DNA of 64,000 bases from Platerodrilus igneus (Eukaryota > Arthropoda > Insecta > Coleoptera > Lycidae): NCBI GenBank assembly GCA_036346225.1, contig JARFIW010000139.1, positions 1,116,001 to 1,180,000 on the forward strand. Direction: 5' to 3'. Both the position numbers and the translations under genes were made by a program. The notes below the pieces were generated by a model. That model was not told the origin of the DNA and made no database searches. It was given only the letters and a program-made list of their open reading frames with translations. Below are positions 12,010 to 21,420 of the stretch, piece by piece. Within the stretch, counting starts at the first letter, position 1, and every line of letters starts with the position of its first letter.

Positions 12010-12482
12010 AACATCATTAGGTATTTAGTCCAAAACTGCTTGGATGCGTACCTCCATTGTTTTCTGTTATTAGCTAACAAACAAACTTTTCTGAAATCGC
12101 CACAGTCTACATTTTTTACTATCTGTGGACAGTCTATCTAGGTCGACCTACGCATCTCTTTTTACTTTTTCTGCTTTTAACATATGCCGCGCTCTTCCCT
12201 CATGCCTTAGTGTGTGTCCTATTATACTGTCTCTCCTACTTTTACTGTTTTCCAACTATTTTCTGCTTTCCTTACCATTTCTAGAACCTCTTTATTCTTA
12301 ACTTTGTCTGTCACATCATATCTTCATATTACGTGAGTAGCACAACATTTCAAAGCCCTTTATTTTTTTCCTAGCCGTTTCTCCTACTGTCCACGTTACA
12401 AGGCCGTACAGTGCTGTGCTCTACACATATGCTTTTAGCAATTTGTTTCTTTTGGTACTATGCTTCTTGTCTTTGAGCAAAC
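12010..12482 (-). pseudogene. Minus-strand LINE fragment, 3' half
   Basis: On the minus strand this reads as the end of the same RT family: a segment equivalent to AYVWS.ALYG, the EAF..W region, the GHILRH-like segment, then ggaggtacgcatccaagcag and cctaatgatgtt. It is the downstream half of the copy whose upstream half lies at 13776-14250; the two are separated by the SINE-like array at 12483-13775. Confidence 0.65.
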
Positions 12483-12904
12483 AGATTGTAATTATAATAT
12501 AAATCAGTTAGGGATGATAGGGAAAGCTAGGGACGGATTTAGGCTAAATTACTTAGACCAAGAAGGACGAATTTGTAAATATATAGAGCAGGCAAATAGT
12601 TGGATTCACTATTAAAATATTTGGCGAATGCTTAGAAATTTGAATCCATTTTTAATTAATTAGCTAGCTTTGGATAGTTTTAAGTCGACCCTTTAGGTCG
12701 CATCGGTAAGCAGAGCTGGTGACTGCTATCCGGTATTACGGATCCCTCCTCTTTTACTTTCGCGTGTGTCTTGTTGATCGGACACACTCCAAATCAGCGC
12801 TAAGAACACCTTTATTTAAACCCTATTTTTAGTTTTTGTTTGAGGTTGTTAGATTTTTATTTAGGAGGATTAATTTCGAAATTAGGTTTAATTTGAAGCA
12901 CGTT

Positions 12905-13275
12905 TATATTTTCTCGTTCAAACCTAATGTAGTACCTTCAGGTGGAGCATTTGGGATGTGGCCGCAAGTATAACGGTCCCTATTCAAAATATAATGTATT
13001 CGAACATAAGGCGGCTTCGTGTCATAGTTGATGTGCATGTGACTACTATGCGCATGGTCCCGAGTTCGAATTCTGACATGGTCCGCTTGAAAATGTTAGG
13101 CGAGCATTTTTCACAAAAATACGCCCTCGTACAGATAAGAGGTAAAATGTAGGTCCCATGTATGGGTGTCGTCATACACGTTAAAAATTCTTACCTTGCT
13201 TGGAACAGCAAGGGTGCGGCAAAATTCATATATTTCAGGCAAAAAAACTCGCTCCTTGGCCAATGTAGTACCGAG
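12905..13275 (+). repeat. SINE-like unit 1, with tRNA-like promoter
   Basis: Carries an A-box-like gtgtcatagttgatgtgc and a B-box-like cgagttcgaattctgac (about 13060), spaced as in a tRNA-derived pol III promoter. The body follows: cgagcatttttcacaaaaatac, gataagaggtaaaatgtagg, gttggaacagcaagg-like and gctccttggccaatgtagtacc. Confidence 0.5.
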
Positions 13276-13507
13276 TGGAGTCAAATGTATTGTTTTCGGG
13301 CATAGGAGGCTCCGAGCATTTTTCACAAAATTACGCCCTTATTCGGATAAGAGGTAAAATGTAGGTCACGTGTGTGAGTGCTATCATGCACGTTAAAGAT
13401 CCCCACCTTGGTTGGAACAGCAAGGATTCTGCAAAATTCAAAATTTCCAGGTAAGAAACTTGGTTCCTGTCCAATGTAATACCTTCGAGTGAAGCATTGG
13501 AAAATCA
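13276..13507 (+). repeat. SINE-like unit 2, promoter head deleted
   Basis: The body is conserved, but the tRNA-like head is missing: ggcataggaggctccg is followed directly by agcatttttcac. The missing piece is the part that holds the A and B boxes in units 1 and 3. Pol III transcription of this unit alone would not be expected. Confidence 0.5.
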
Positions 13508-13775
13508 AATGTTGTCTATTCGAACATAAGCGTCTCCGTAATGCGTGTGACTACTATATCCAAGGTATCGGGTTCAAATTCCGACACGATCCGCTTGAAA
13601 ATATTAGGCGAGCATTATTCACAAATAACCGCCCTCTTTCGGATGACAAGTAAAATGGAGGTTCCGTGTGTAAGTGTTGTCACGCGCGTTTGGTAAGTTT
13701 CAAAATTTTCTAGGTAAGAAAATCTCGTTTCCTGACTAATGCAGTACCTCCGAGTGGACCATTATAAAACCAAAT
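13508..13775 (+). repeat. SINE-like unit 3, with tRNA-like promoter
   Basis: Head: ctccgtaatgcgtgtgactactata, then a good B-box, tatcgggttcaaattccgac (about 13566). The body follows with gcgagcattattcacaaat and ttccgtgtgtaagtgttgtc. It ends at accaaatgtagtgcc, where the LINE resumes. Confidence 0.5.
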
Positions 13776-14250
13776 GTAGTGCCTTTGTGTTAATCTTTGT
13801 TTTATATCTTTTGCACTTTTCCCATCTTGCGTAATTTGACTTTCTAGATAGCGGAAATTAACATCTTCTAAAACCTAGTTTCCTATTTATATTCTGGATT
13901 CTGACATTTTTATCCTTCCTTTACATGCTAGTATTTTATTATATTTTTGTTAATTTTCATACTGTACCTCTCTGTTAGTATTGTCTCCATTTCATTCTGC
14001 TTCTAACTCTTCTTTGCTAGATGCTAATAACGCTATATCATCTGCAAATCTAAGCGTATCAATCGTTTGTCCCAGCATAATAATTCCAAATGTCTTTCTG
14101 CCTTTAGCAGTATTCATTGCCTACTTTGACTGCTTTTTACTTCTCTACGTTTCAGCTCTAATTCTATTACAGTTGTTTGCTCTTTGTATAAGCTATGGAC
14201 TATACGTCTTCCCCTATAACTCATTCCAATCTTTTTGAGTATTTCGAATA
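13776..14250 (-). pseudogene. Minus-strand LINE fragment, 5' half
   Basis: Reverse complement reads gaaatactcaaaaagattgg (EILKKIG), the region before the FADD box, ATGAAAATTAAC (GMKIN) and caaattacgcaagatgg. It joins to 12482-12010 across the inserted array. Stop codons and indels are present throughout. Its upstream end lies just before the tandem array at 14253, at nearly the same point in the element as the truncation of the copy at 61805. Confidence 0.65.
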
Positions 14251-14252
14251 TT

Positions 14253-15105
14253 TCTACCTACCTTGTTTGGTATCAATTAATATTAGAATTTTCTCAGCTA
14301 CCCGAATCTCTAGGAATTTTTTAGATAGCGCCATCCTCAAGGGAGCTACCCCAATTTTAAGATTTCTTACCTGTAGCGACTTTTGAGCGTCTGCATAATT
14401 TTTTTAGTCATGCGATACATTAAATTAGCTTAGAATTTTATGCAGAATCCGAATCTGTAAACAGATTTAAAATAGGGCCACGCCCTGCAAATTTTATAAG
14501 CAAAACTAACAAATAGTTTTCATCGTCTAACCAATGCATCTTTTGAGATAAACCTATCTTGTTTGGTATCAATTAATATTAGAATTTTTTCAGCTACCCG
14601 AATTTCTAGGAATTTTTTAGATATCATCACCCCCCAGAGAGCTACCCCCATTTTAAGATTTCTTACCTGTAGCGACTTTTGAACGTTCTTATAAATTTTT
14701 TTTGTACATGCAATACATCTTTTTAGTCTAGAATTTTACGCAGAATTCGAATCTGTAAACAGATTTGAAATAGGACCACGCCCTGCAAAATTACACACAT
14801 ACCCTCTGCGAGATAAATCTTTGTCCACATTTCCACCCACGAGATAAACCTACCTTGTTTGGTATCAATTAATATTAGAATTTTCTCAGCTACCCGAATC
14901 TTTAGGAATTTTTTAGATAGCGCCATCCCTAAGGGAGCTACCCCAATTTTAAGATTTCTTACCTGTAGCGACTTTTGAGCGTCTGCATAATTTTTTTAGT
15001 CATGCGATACATTATATTAGCTTAGAATTTTATGCAGAATCCGAATCTGCAAACAGATTTAAAACAGGGACCACCCCTTACCATTTTACACACACCCTCT
15101 AAATT
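14253..15105 (+). repeat. 296-bp tandem repeat, three copies
   Basis: Copies start at about 14253, 14549 and 14845; the marker cttgtttggtatcaattaat occurs at 14262, 14558 and 14854, giving a constant 296-bp period. Each copy contains tagaattttctcagctaccc, gggagctaccccaattttaag, tacctgtagcgacttttga and gtaaacagattt. A shortened degenerate copy lies at 18005-18110. Related motifs occur in the arms of the inverted-repeat element at 41.8-46.5 kb. The array directly adjoins the virus-like remnant at 15257, of which it may be a terminal repeat. Confidence 0.8.
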
Positions 15106-15256
15106 ATAACTTTCCTGCAGCTCATACCTAAAAGAAAATCTAAAAACAATTCTTAAAACTTTTTATTACAGACAATTTTTACTAATACAGTTTAAATTTT
15201 GTAAACCACATTTCTAAATACATATTTACAATTTTTTATTCTTAAGCTAGAACTTC
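15106..15256. other. Spacer after tandem array
   Basis: Short AT-rich sequence between the 296-bp array and the end of the zinc-finger ORF. Nothing recognised. Confidence 0.4.
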
Positions 15257-16063
15257 TCATATCAGCTTATACTTATTAATATTTATTTCTAAATAGAGCA
15301 CTTTTTCCAAAGACCAACCGGACTCACATGTTTCAAATTCCTCTGATTTTGTTCTTATGGTTTCGCTTAAAACCTCGTACATATTTTCCAGATTAGTAGA
15401 AGACGTTATAACCACATTTTTTGTGTTAAAGGATTTCACATCGGACTTCTCTTCCTCCATTTTGGTGTAAACACCGTAGAGTTCGCAATAGACTTTAATT
15501 GCTGTATGTTGTATTCTTTTTTCATTTATTAATCGAATAAATCGCTCTTTCTGCTTCCAAAGAAACTCGGGCACTCCATCGTCGACACTGGCGTTCTTTA
15601 TGCGATAGCTAGCCATACGGTTGTTAAACGCAGTGCTAACCATTTCTACACCATCGTCGCTAGTAGCGATAACTGATGCATTTTTATGTCTGTTGCTCCT
15701 TAAGTGTGCGGCATACGTAGTTTTTTCCATTTCGAAATCGCATACTTTACACATAATTCGTGGTCGTTTCGTACAAGACCCTTTAACAGCTGGCAGAGCT
15801 GAACGTTTACGGCTTAATGACATACCGTGCTGTTTCTCCTTGTGTCGCTGTAAGTTGTCCATTCTCGTAAAAGTGATACCGCAAGACCCACAGTTAAAGA
15901 ACTTTGCTGCTGACGGATGTATAAGCTTAACCCTAGGCGATGTTACACCACGACATTTGTTCTGGTGCCGTTTGAGAGCATCCCTCCTGGTAAAATAGAC
16001 GTGACAGGGCTCGCATTTAAAAACGTTTGCAGGTACCATTTTAGTACAAAACAAAATCCGCAC
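15257..16063 (-). CDS. Zinc-finger N-terminal part of a Polinton-like DNA polymerase, truncated
   Basis: An uninterrupted 268-residue ORF. The likely start is the second methionine (MVPANVFKC, residue 9). Three zinc-finger motifs are visible: C-x2-C-x12-H-x4-C at about 17-37, C-x2-C-x12-H-x4-H at about 57-78, and a U1-like C-x2-C...AAHLRSNRH finger at about 105-126. A linker follows with AFNNRMASYRI, SFNTKN and the final SGWSLEKVLYLEININKY. From family knowledge, this order, and in particular the SGW-x-L...L-x-x-NINK segment, introduces the protein-primed type B DNA polymerases of Polinton/Maverick and adintovirus-type elements in arthropods. The remaining polymerase (exonuclease and palm motifs) is absent: the ORF stops three codons after ININKY and the following DNA is non-coding. 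It is read as a truncated remnant that happens to be stop-free. No homology search was possible. Confidence 0.55.
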   Translation of the reverse strand: MRILFCTKMVPANVFKCEPCHVYFTRRDALKRHQNKCRGVTSPRVKLIHPSAAKFFNCGSCGITFTRMDNLQRHKEKQHGMSLSRKRSALPAVKGSCTKRPRIMCKVCDFEMEKTTYAAHLRSNRHKNASVIATSDDGVEMVSTAFNNRMASYRIKNASVDDGVPEFLWKQKERFIRLINEKRIQHTAIKVYCELYGVYTKMEEEKSDVKSFNTKNVVITSSTNLENMYEVLSETIRTKSEEFETCESGWSLEKVLYLEININKYKLI

Positions 16064-16659
16064 TATAGAACTTTGGTTAAACTTGTAAGCGAACTAACTT
16101 ATAACTAAAGAGTTTACTCCTGCGTACCTGCTTTATGCAAACCGAAGATTTCCGAAGACGGCCGAACGATGTTGAGGATTCAGCGGAGAACTAAATGACG
16201 TCATAATCCTTGCTGCTCGTCCAATACATTTAGCGCCTATGCATGCACCTGGATCGCATCGTCGATGGTGCGAATGCCGTTAGTAGAAACATCGGAAACG
16301 TCTTCCATGTTATACGGATCGCGTGCATATTAAAAATCCAAAAGGGCTGTAGCACGCGCACATAAATTGGTTGCAAGTCGTGCTGTAGAAGATGCAGTGC
16401 TACTATAACCATAAACTTAATAAAAACACTTTAAACCATTACTAAGGAAATACTAACTTGTTGTCTACAGAATACTTACTAATAAAGCAATTTAATTTTA
16501 AATAACTTCTACGTCATACTTTAGGAAATGGTAGGCTTGAATATTTTCTAAATGAATCACCAAGCAAAAGTATATGCTTAGCGGTATTAAAATTAACCAT
16601 TAATTTCCCATTTTTACGACTGTGGTTAATTATAGATTAAAATTTAATTTGTTCACGTT
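16064..16659. other. Sequence upstream of the zinc-finger ORF
   Basis: About 600 bp without a convincing gene. A minus-strand open stretch at 16230-16412 has no recognised motif. It may hold the old promoter of the ORF at 15257-16063, but no clear element can be named. Confidence 0.4.
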
Positions 16660-16869
16660 CGAGCTTCTCGTAAACTAACATATTTTATAGCAACAATGCG
16701 CTGTATAATACATGCATACCCCTTCGCCGCGCTACTGCTATTCTTGTAATTGCTAGAAAAAGTCACCGATGCAAAGCACCATTTTTTTTTATACTTTCTA
16801 TAGCACATCGCGCACTTTTTCGTCTGATAATTAAATTTTGCTTCTGTAGGCTTTTACACTTTCGCATAG
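16660..16869 (+). repeat. Direct repeat copy 1
   Basis: Shares with 17118-17345 a run of phrases: gtaaactaacatattttata/gca, gtataatacatgcatacccc, gctactgctattcttgta, gatgcaaagcaccattttt, tactttctatagcacatcgc and ggcttttacactttcgc. The copies lie 458 bp apart and are clearly diverged. Non-coding, perhaps a duplicated intergenic or regulatory stretch of the virus-like element. Confidence 0.7.
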
Positions 16870-16899
16870 CGGTCGGCCGCACGTAATGATTTCTAGAGC

Positions 16900-17830
16900 C
16901 GGTAAGTACTCGATATCGCCCAAATAGAGAATTAGATGCTCGATGTCTGTCAACTTCCGATTCCCTCGTAAAAGGTAGAAAAACTCAGTCAATCATCCAT
17001 CTAACTTAAACTTCGACCCGCTCCTGTTCTGATAATTTACAAACATTTTTCAAACGACAATGGGCCGAGAATTTTTAAACCTCCGAGGGATCTTTAAGTC
17101 GTGATCAATTACACATCCGAGCTACGCGTAAACTAACATATTTTGCAGCAACTGTGCACTGTATAATACATGCATACCCCTTCTCTGCGCTACTGCTATT
17201 CTTGTAGTTGCTTGAAAAAGTCAGTCGCCCTTTTTACTGTTAGGACCGATGCAAAGCACCATTTTTGTATACTTTCTATAGCACATCGCGCACTTTTTTG
17301 TCGGATAATTAAATTTTCGTTTATGTAGGCCTTTACACTTTCGCTTATTTAAACATCTAATACGATCGACTAACCACTTTCGATTATTCTAACGGAGACC
17401 ACCATACATCCCGCCGCACCGTTCTTTTTGAATCCAACGATCCTATGGGCTTCCACGCACTAACACCTGACGTATCTTTCCTACTATTTGTTAAACAAAA
17501 ACTACCGGTATCGCCATTGTGGACGTAAACAGATGTTTGTGGATGTGTACGAGAGTATGTAACCATATACATTAATCAGTCTAAGCTATTTTATTTAGCC
17601 CACGAAAACTACTATTTTTCTAAACCACAATTAATAATCGCCTTTATAGGTTTAACATTTCTACCATTACCCAATGACTGGTGCTACGTACATGGAAACT
17701 TAAATTTCTTATTGGAGAGAATTCTTATTCTCCCACGCACTGCTGCGTAGTTGCATGCCTACCCCTTTTGGAGGTATATGCTCGTTATAGGTTGTAAGAC
17801 CCTCGGTTCTACTTAACTACAATTCGTGAG
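16900..17830 (-). pseudogene. Degraded second copy of the gene block at 18.5-19.3 kb
   Basis: Two islands match the block at 18525-19300 at protein level. At about 16905-16975 the minus strand reads HLILYLGDIEYLPAL, matching HPILYLDGIEYLSAY at 18530-18590. At about 17716-17815 it reads TEGLTTYNEHIPPK and MQLRSSAWE, matching TEGLTTYNNHIFPK and MQLRNGVWE at 19200-19290. Order and orientation are kept. Between the islands the sequence is different and holds the direct repeat at 17118-17345. The function of the proteins is unknown. Confidence 0.55.
17118..17345 (+). repeat. Direct repeat copy 2
   Basis: Partner of 16660-16869, with an additional segment of about 24 bp (cagtcgccctttttactgtt...) absent from copy 1. 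It lies between the two islands of the degraded gene block. Confidence 0.7.
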
Positions 17831-18383
17831 ACCCCTTTAATCTTTTTAATCGTATCTTTCTTGCCTACAATACAGTAGGACTTAACATTACTACCAACAA
17901 ATTCTAATACTGGACCCCCATTAAATACGTCTTTAATTTTCCCTACAACTTTTTTTGTTGACAAGTGTTATATTGTATTTATTATACGCGGGGTAGTCAC
18001 TCTTTTAAGATAAATATATTTTGCTAGGTATCAACTAATATTACATTTTTCTAGGTACCCCAAATCTGTAAATAGATTTTAAATAGGACCACCCCATACA
18101 AAGTTATGCGTTTTAAAGACCCAAATCACTAATTTTTGCTCATCTTTATTTAACACCATCTTTAGAACCTTTTTTGCTACAAGACATATGCCTTAAGCTA
18201 ACCATCTCCCGAGAAATCTAAAACCGCCGTGTCTCGCGAATACCACGTGGAGATAACACGTATACTCTGTCAACCAGGATAGAAGCCGGAAGGATTTGGA
18301 AAGTGGGAGAAGAACTTAAAAATTATGGAATCTTAAAACTAACATATACAATAGATTTACAAAATCCATACAAATATAAACAA
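17831..18383. other. Intergenic sequence with a degenerate 296-bp-repeat copy
   Basis: At 18005-18110 the phrases aggtatcaactaatattaca, ttctaggtaccccaaatctg and taaatagattttaaatagga match an internally shortened copy of the 296-bp tandem unit from 14.25-15.1 kb. The rest shows no gene. Finding the repeat on both sides of the 15.3-17.9 kb debris suggests it belongs to the same element. Confidence 0.5.
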
Positions 18384-18740
18384 CTATCTTATATTTTTAC
18401 GCCCCCATGCGTAGATTGTTGTACTATTAGGAATGATAAACCTTTTGTCATCTTCCCTCGATAAACTAATTTTATTAATAAGCTGCGTACGCAAATCGTA
18501 TTCTTTTACTCCGGATACATACGCAGACAAGTACTCGATACCATCCAAATAAAGAATTGGATGCTTGGTGACTGTTAACATCCGCTTCCCTCGTGTACGC
18601 CCAGACACATCCCAGCCCATGAGCACCCCTGCGCATGCACACCCCTGCCCATGCGCACCCCTGCGCGTACGCACCCCTGCCCATGCTCGCTGCCCATGCG
18701 CACCCCTCTCTGTACGACTGCTATTTCGGGGTAACGTCAC
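18384..18740 (-). pseudogene. Unrecognised ORF with GC-rich repeat at its start
   Basis: 118-residue open frame. Residues 1-50 are a low-complexity, Ala/Gly/Arg-rich stretch produced by the 16-bp minisatellite at 18618-18710. Residues 53-118 (LTVTKHPILYLDGIEYLSAY...TTIYAWGRKNIR) look like real protein because the ILYL-x-x-IEYL part is conserved at 16905-16975. The start is therefore uncertain, and the authentic reading may have begun elsewhere before the minisatellite expanded. I do not recognise the family. Confidence 0.4.
18618..18710. repeat. 16-bp GC-rich minisatellite
   Basis: About six copies of a unit like atgcgcacccctgccc, period 16, one copy shortened to 13 bp. Strikingly GC-rich in an AT-rich setting. 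Confidence 0.75.
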
Positions 18741-18867
18741 AGCCTTTTATAAATAAAGAACAATGTTATATACTATTATAAAATGTTTATTCTGACATTA
18801 TACATAACAAATTTAAAAATATTTAATGCCAAGCATGGAGTCATTTAAACTTAATTTTAATACAAAG

Positions 18868-19089
18868 TTATACACAGAAGACAGTCCTTTCTTTATGTTT
18901 GTTTGCAGTGGTTTTAATTTTATCTAATTTTATTCGCAGCTTAAAATTTAAATCGACACCCAAGTCTTCTATCTCCTTTTCTAACCAATAGTTTGATACA
19001 TAAAGACCGTCTAGGTTTTCGAATTGTAAAATGTACCGAAGTTTGCCTCTATATTTAAAGTCTTTGATTCCGCCGACAACCAGATCCAT
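18868..19089 (-). pseudogene. Unrecognised ORF fragment, virus-like cluster
   Basis: 73-residue stretch with MDLVVGGIKDFKYRG at its start and LENLDGLYV-like, charged sequence after it (EKEIEDLGVDLNFKLRIKLD). Neighbouring fragments on the same strand are in other frames. No family recognised. It may be the C-terminal part of the protein that begins at 19411. Confidence 0.3.
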
Positions 19090-19141
19090 TCCTTCGTGTA
19101 ATTCTTACAGCTTGTGACAATCTTTTAATCGCAGCTTTCCA

Positions 19142-19411
19142 CTATATCCTGCATACGTATCTTGTTAGCTTGATCGACTTCTTCTTGTCGGTATTGGAGG
19201 AAATCCTTTTCTCCCACACACCGTTGCGTAGTTGCATATCCACCACTTTTGGGAATATATGGTTGTTATAGGTTGTAAGACCCTCGGTTTTAAATGATCC
19301 GAAAGGTTCTTTACTAGGTAAATATACAATGTTTAGCGGAACCCCTTTGCGTGTGGTGTACGCCAAGGTTACGAAACCCGCATTCCTTAGTTCGTCTTTG
19401 TTATCTGCCAT
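19142..19411 (-). pseudogene. Unrecognised conserved ORF of the duplicated block
   Basis: 89 residues from MADNKDELRNAG. The middle carries TEGLTTYNNHIFPK and VVDMQLRNGVWEKRI. The same motif is found in the degraded copy at 17716-17815, so the peptide was once under coding constraint. Function unknown; no catalytic motif seen. Confidence 0.45.
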
Positions 19412-19484
19412 TTTGATAAATACGTTTTAGAATAACCTTTTAAAAAGTATACGGATTTAGTACCATCCTTTTCTGCAAGAACAC

Positions 19485-19691
19485 CTACATAACTAAAGAG
19501 TCTTTCTTACTAACCGCAAATGCATACAGCTTGTACAACCCGGATGTAGCTAAGTCAGTCCATCGACACATAAAATAATCTTTTAATTCTTCCTCATTTT
19601 CTCTAATAAGATGTTCTTTGTCTAACACATCTTTGTATTGTTCGCGTATTGTCGCAGTGTTTTCCATGTAGTCAATTTTCGCCTTTTGCAT
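19485..19691 (-). pseudogene. Unrecognised ORF fragment
   Basis: 68 residues beginning MQKAKIDYMEN, rich in Glu and Lys, with EELKDYFMCRWTDLATSGLY. Same strand as its neighbours and in the same frame as 19950-20366, separated by stop codons. It could be an independent small gene or the tail of the upstream protein. Confidence 0.35.
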
Positions 19692-19949
19692 CCATTTCCT
19701 CTAATTCCAGTTGTCTTTTCCTTCCACTTACAGCATATGGCATACATAATGGGGCAATTTTCTTTAGCGTAAACGGATAGAGTTTACTGCCAATATTTGC
19801 GCGTTGTCGTACAACCTCTGGGCGAATGTTAGGTGTATATATCAATCCCAATTCCGAAATGACTATTTCTTTTGGAATTGTAGAATATGGTGTTGCAGAT
19901 TGTGTAAAATATGTACTACCTGCTTTAATGTAGCACTTGTGTAAGATTT

Positions 19950-20953
19950 TTATTTTATCTTGGCTTCTTCCTCCTCTACTATCTCCAAATAATTTACGGG
20001 TAAATAGTTAAAACTAAAAGCCGAAAGCACATACTTTATCAATGTTTCTCTTTCTTTTGGTTTTTCGGACAACTTAATTTGCAAGCCCGTCAGTTTCTTT
20101 GTATTGCCATTCCCCCAATACACGTACTGTAGTAGGTTATTATACACCAAACAGCAGCTATTTTGTAGCTTGTCCGATAGCTTACTCCACATTTTGGCAA
20201 GTGGTACCGAGTACATTGGCGCCTTTAGGAAGTATAACTTACTATCTTCCAATAACGTTAAACAGTCTTTTAAGGGATTATACACCCGTTCCGCGCTGAC
20301 ATAGCTTCCAATTGCAAAGTTGTATATTGTCGCTTCCAATCGCGTAATACCATGTTCTTTGGCCAAAGTAGACGCAAATGTTTCCCTTAAGCGTACATCT
20401 GGACAACGTAAAAATCTAGTATATGATTGCCAAGTTGTTTATTAACACCAGGACTTGTTATCTGATACACAAATTTGTTGTATATCTTAATTCTTGCATT
20501 GGTTGTTATCCATGTTAAACAATCAATTCCTACAGTTTTATCGTTGTCAACTATAATATTACACTTTTCTTCGTATTCGCCCTTATAGCAAATGCTATGG
20601 TTTGTAGTTAAATAATTACACATCTCCATCTTGCTAAATATACCCGCAAAATCTTGGGTTACATCCATGTCAAAAAAATAGAAATAATCTTTTCGAGTTC
20701 GTCTAATATATCTGGTAGTTCCTCCAATAAAGTTTCCAACTTAACATCTGCTAGTTCCACTTTGTATGGAACACATATAGGTTTTGGAATTTTTATTAAT
20801 GCATTCGAGGTCTTCTTTTCCGATAATTTCTTTTACTCTCTGGCCCATCTTGTTAGTGCTTTTCCAGAGAAAACGGAAGCTTAGCTTTAACACCATGCCT
20901 AGCGGAAACAAATCGGTCAAACTTTCTTCATAGATAGCTGTTAAATGCACCAC
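19950..20953 (-). pseudogene. Frameshifted gene, possible replication-initiator-like protein
   Basis: Three adjoining minus-strand pieces (20953-20741, 20668-20387, 20366-19950) appear to be parts of one protein broken by at least two frameshifts near 20690 and 20385. Visible features in order are: an acidic Leu-rich stretch (ETLLEELPDILDEL, read in the alternative frame at about 20700-20745), FDMDVTQDFAG at about 20650, RIKIYNKFVYQ at about 20490, and HGITRLEATIYN at about 20335. The succession of a D-x-x-x-D strand, a Y-N-K motif and an R-L-E motif resembles rolling-circle/phage-type replication initiators. This is a pattern resemblance only, and a classical HUH pair is not obvious. The last piece has WGNGNTKKLTGLQIKL and an acidic end EIVEEEEAKIK. 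Confidence 0.35.
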
Positions 20954-21197
20954 AAATTTCTTTTTTTAGGATAAACATCCTTTTGTTTGCAGATGTTTGT
21001 TCGGCGTCAGAAAAGTCGCAAATTTTAACCAACATTATATTGTCACAAAATGGTTCTGTAATTGGTGTGTGTAGTCCACCAGTCAGCATCTGTTCGCCTT
21101 CGACATAACAAATATTACCAATATCTGTTACGAGATTATTGTTGCACATATTTTCTGTCAACAGCCATAATCCAAATCGCTCATTTGTCGGTTTCAC
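20928..21197 (-). pseudogene. Unrecognised ORF at the head of the virus-like cluster
   Basis: 89 residues from MKPTNERFGLWLLTENMC, with CYVEGEQMLTGGLHTPI and KRMFILKKEICGAF. It overlaps the next fragment by 26 bp in another frame and may be the N-terminal part of the same long gene. No known domain recognised. Confidence 0.35.
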
Positions 21198-21387
21198 TTT
21201 ATTCCCAAGAAGTTAAGAAACGTTAACCACCTTGGAGACGCTCATGTTTACCGTTCTAGCTACTATCGAATACTAAATTGAATACGAAAAAATTGTTCTC
21301 TTATGCATTCTACAGAGTGGGGACGTATATTGCCGAAGATAGTCGAATATGTTGTTATCCGACCTAAGCCAACAGGGATGTGCATCG

Positions 21388-21407
21388 ACATATATCCGGA
21401 TATATGT
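21388..21407. other. 20-bp perfect palindrome
   Basis: acatatatccggatatatgt reads identically on both strands. It lies about 190 bp upstream of the minus-strand cluster that starts at 21197 and could be a protein-binding site or an element end. There is no further evidence. Confidence 0.6.
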
Positions 21408-21420
21408 AGGATGTTAAGTT

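Larger units (their letters stand above)
12483..13775. mobile_element. Insertion with tandem tRNA-derived SINE-like units
   Basis: This 1.3-kb block interrupts the minus-strand LINE. Its left part (12640-12800) has tRNA-like phrases (ggtaagcagagctggtgact, ggtattacggatccc). From about 12905 three related units of roughly 230-340 bp follow head to tail, each delimited by an aatgtagtacct-like sequence. They share a tRNA-like head, cgcttgaaaatgttaggcg, a cacgttaaa/gttggaacagcaagg body and a final tctcgtttcctg-like phrase. The unit boundaries (caaatg|tagt) match the block junction at 13775. Confidence 0.55.
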
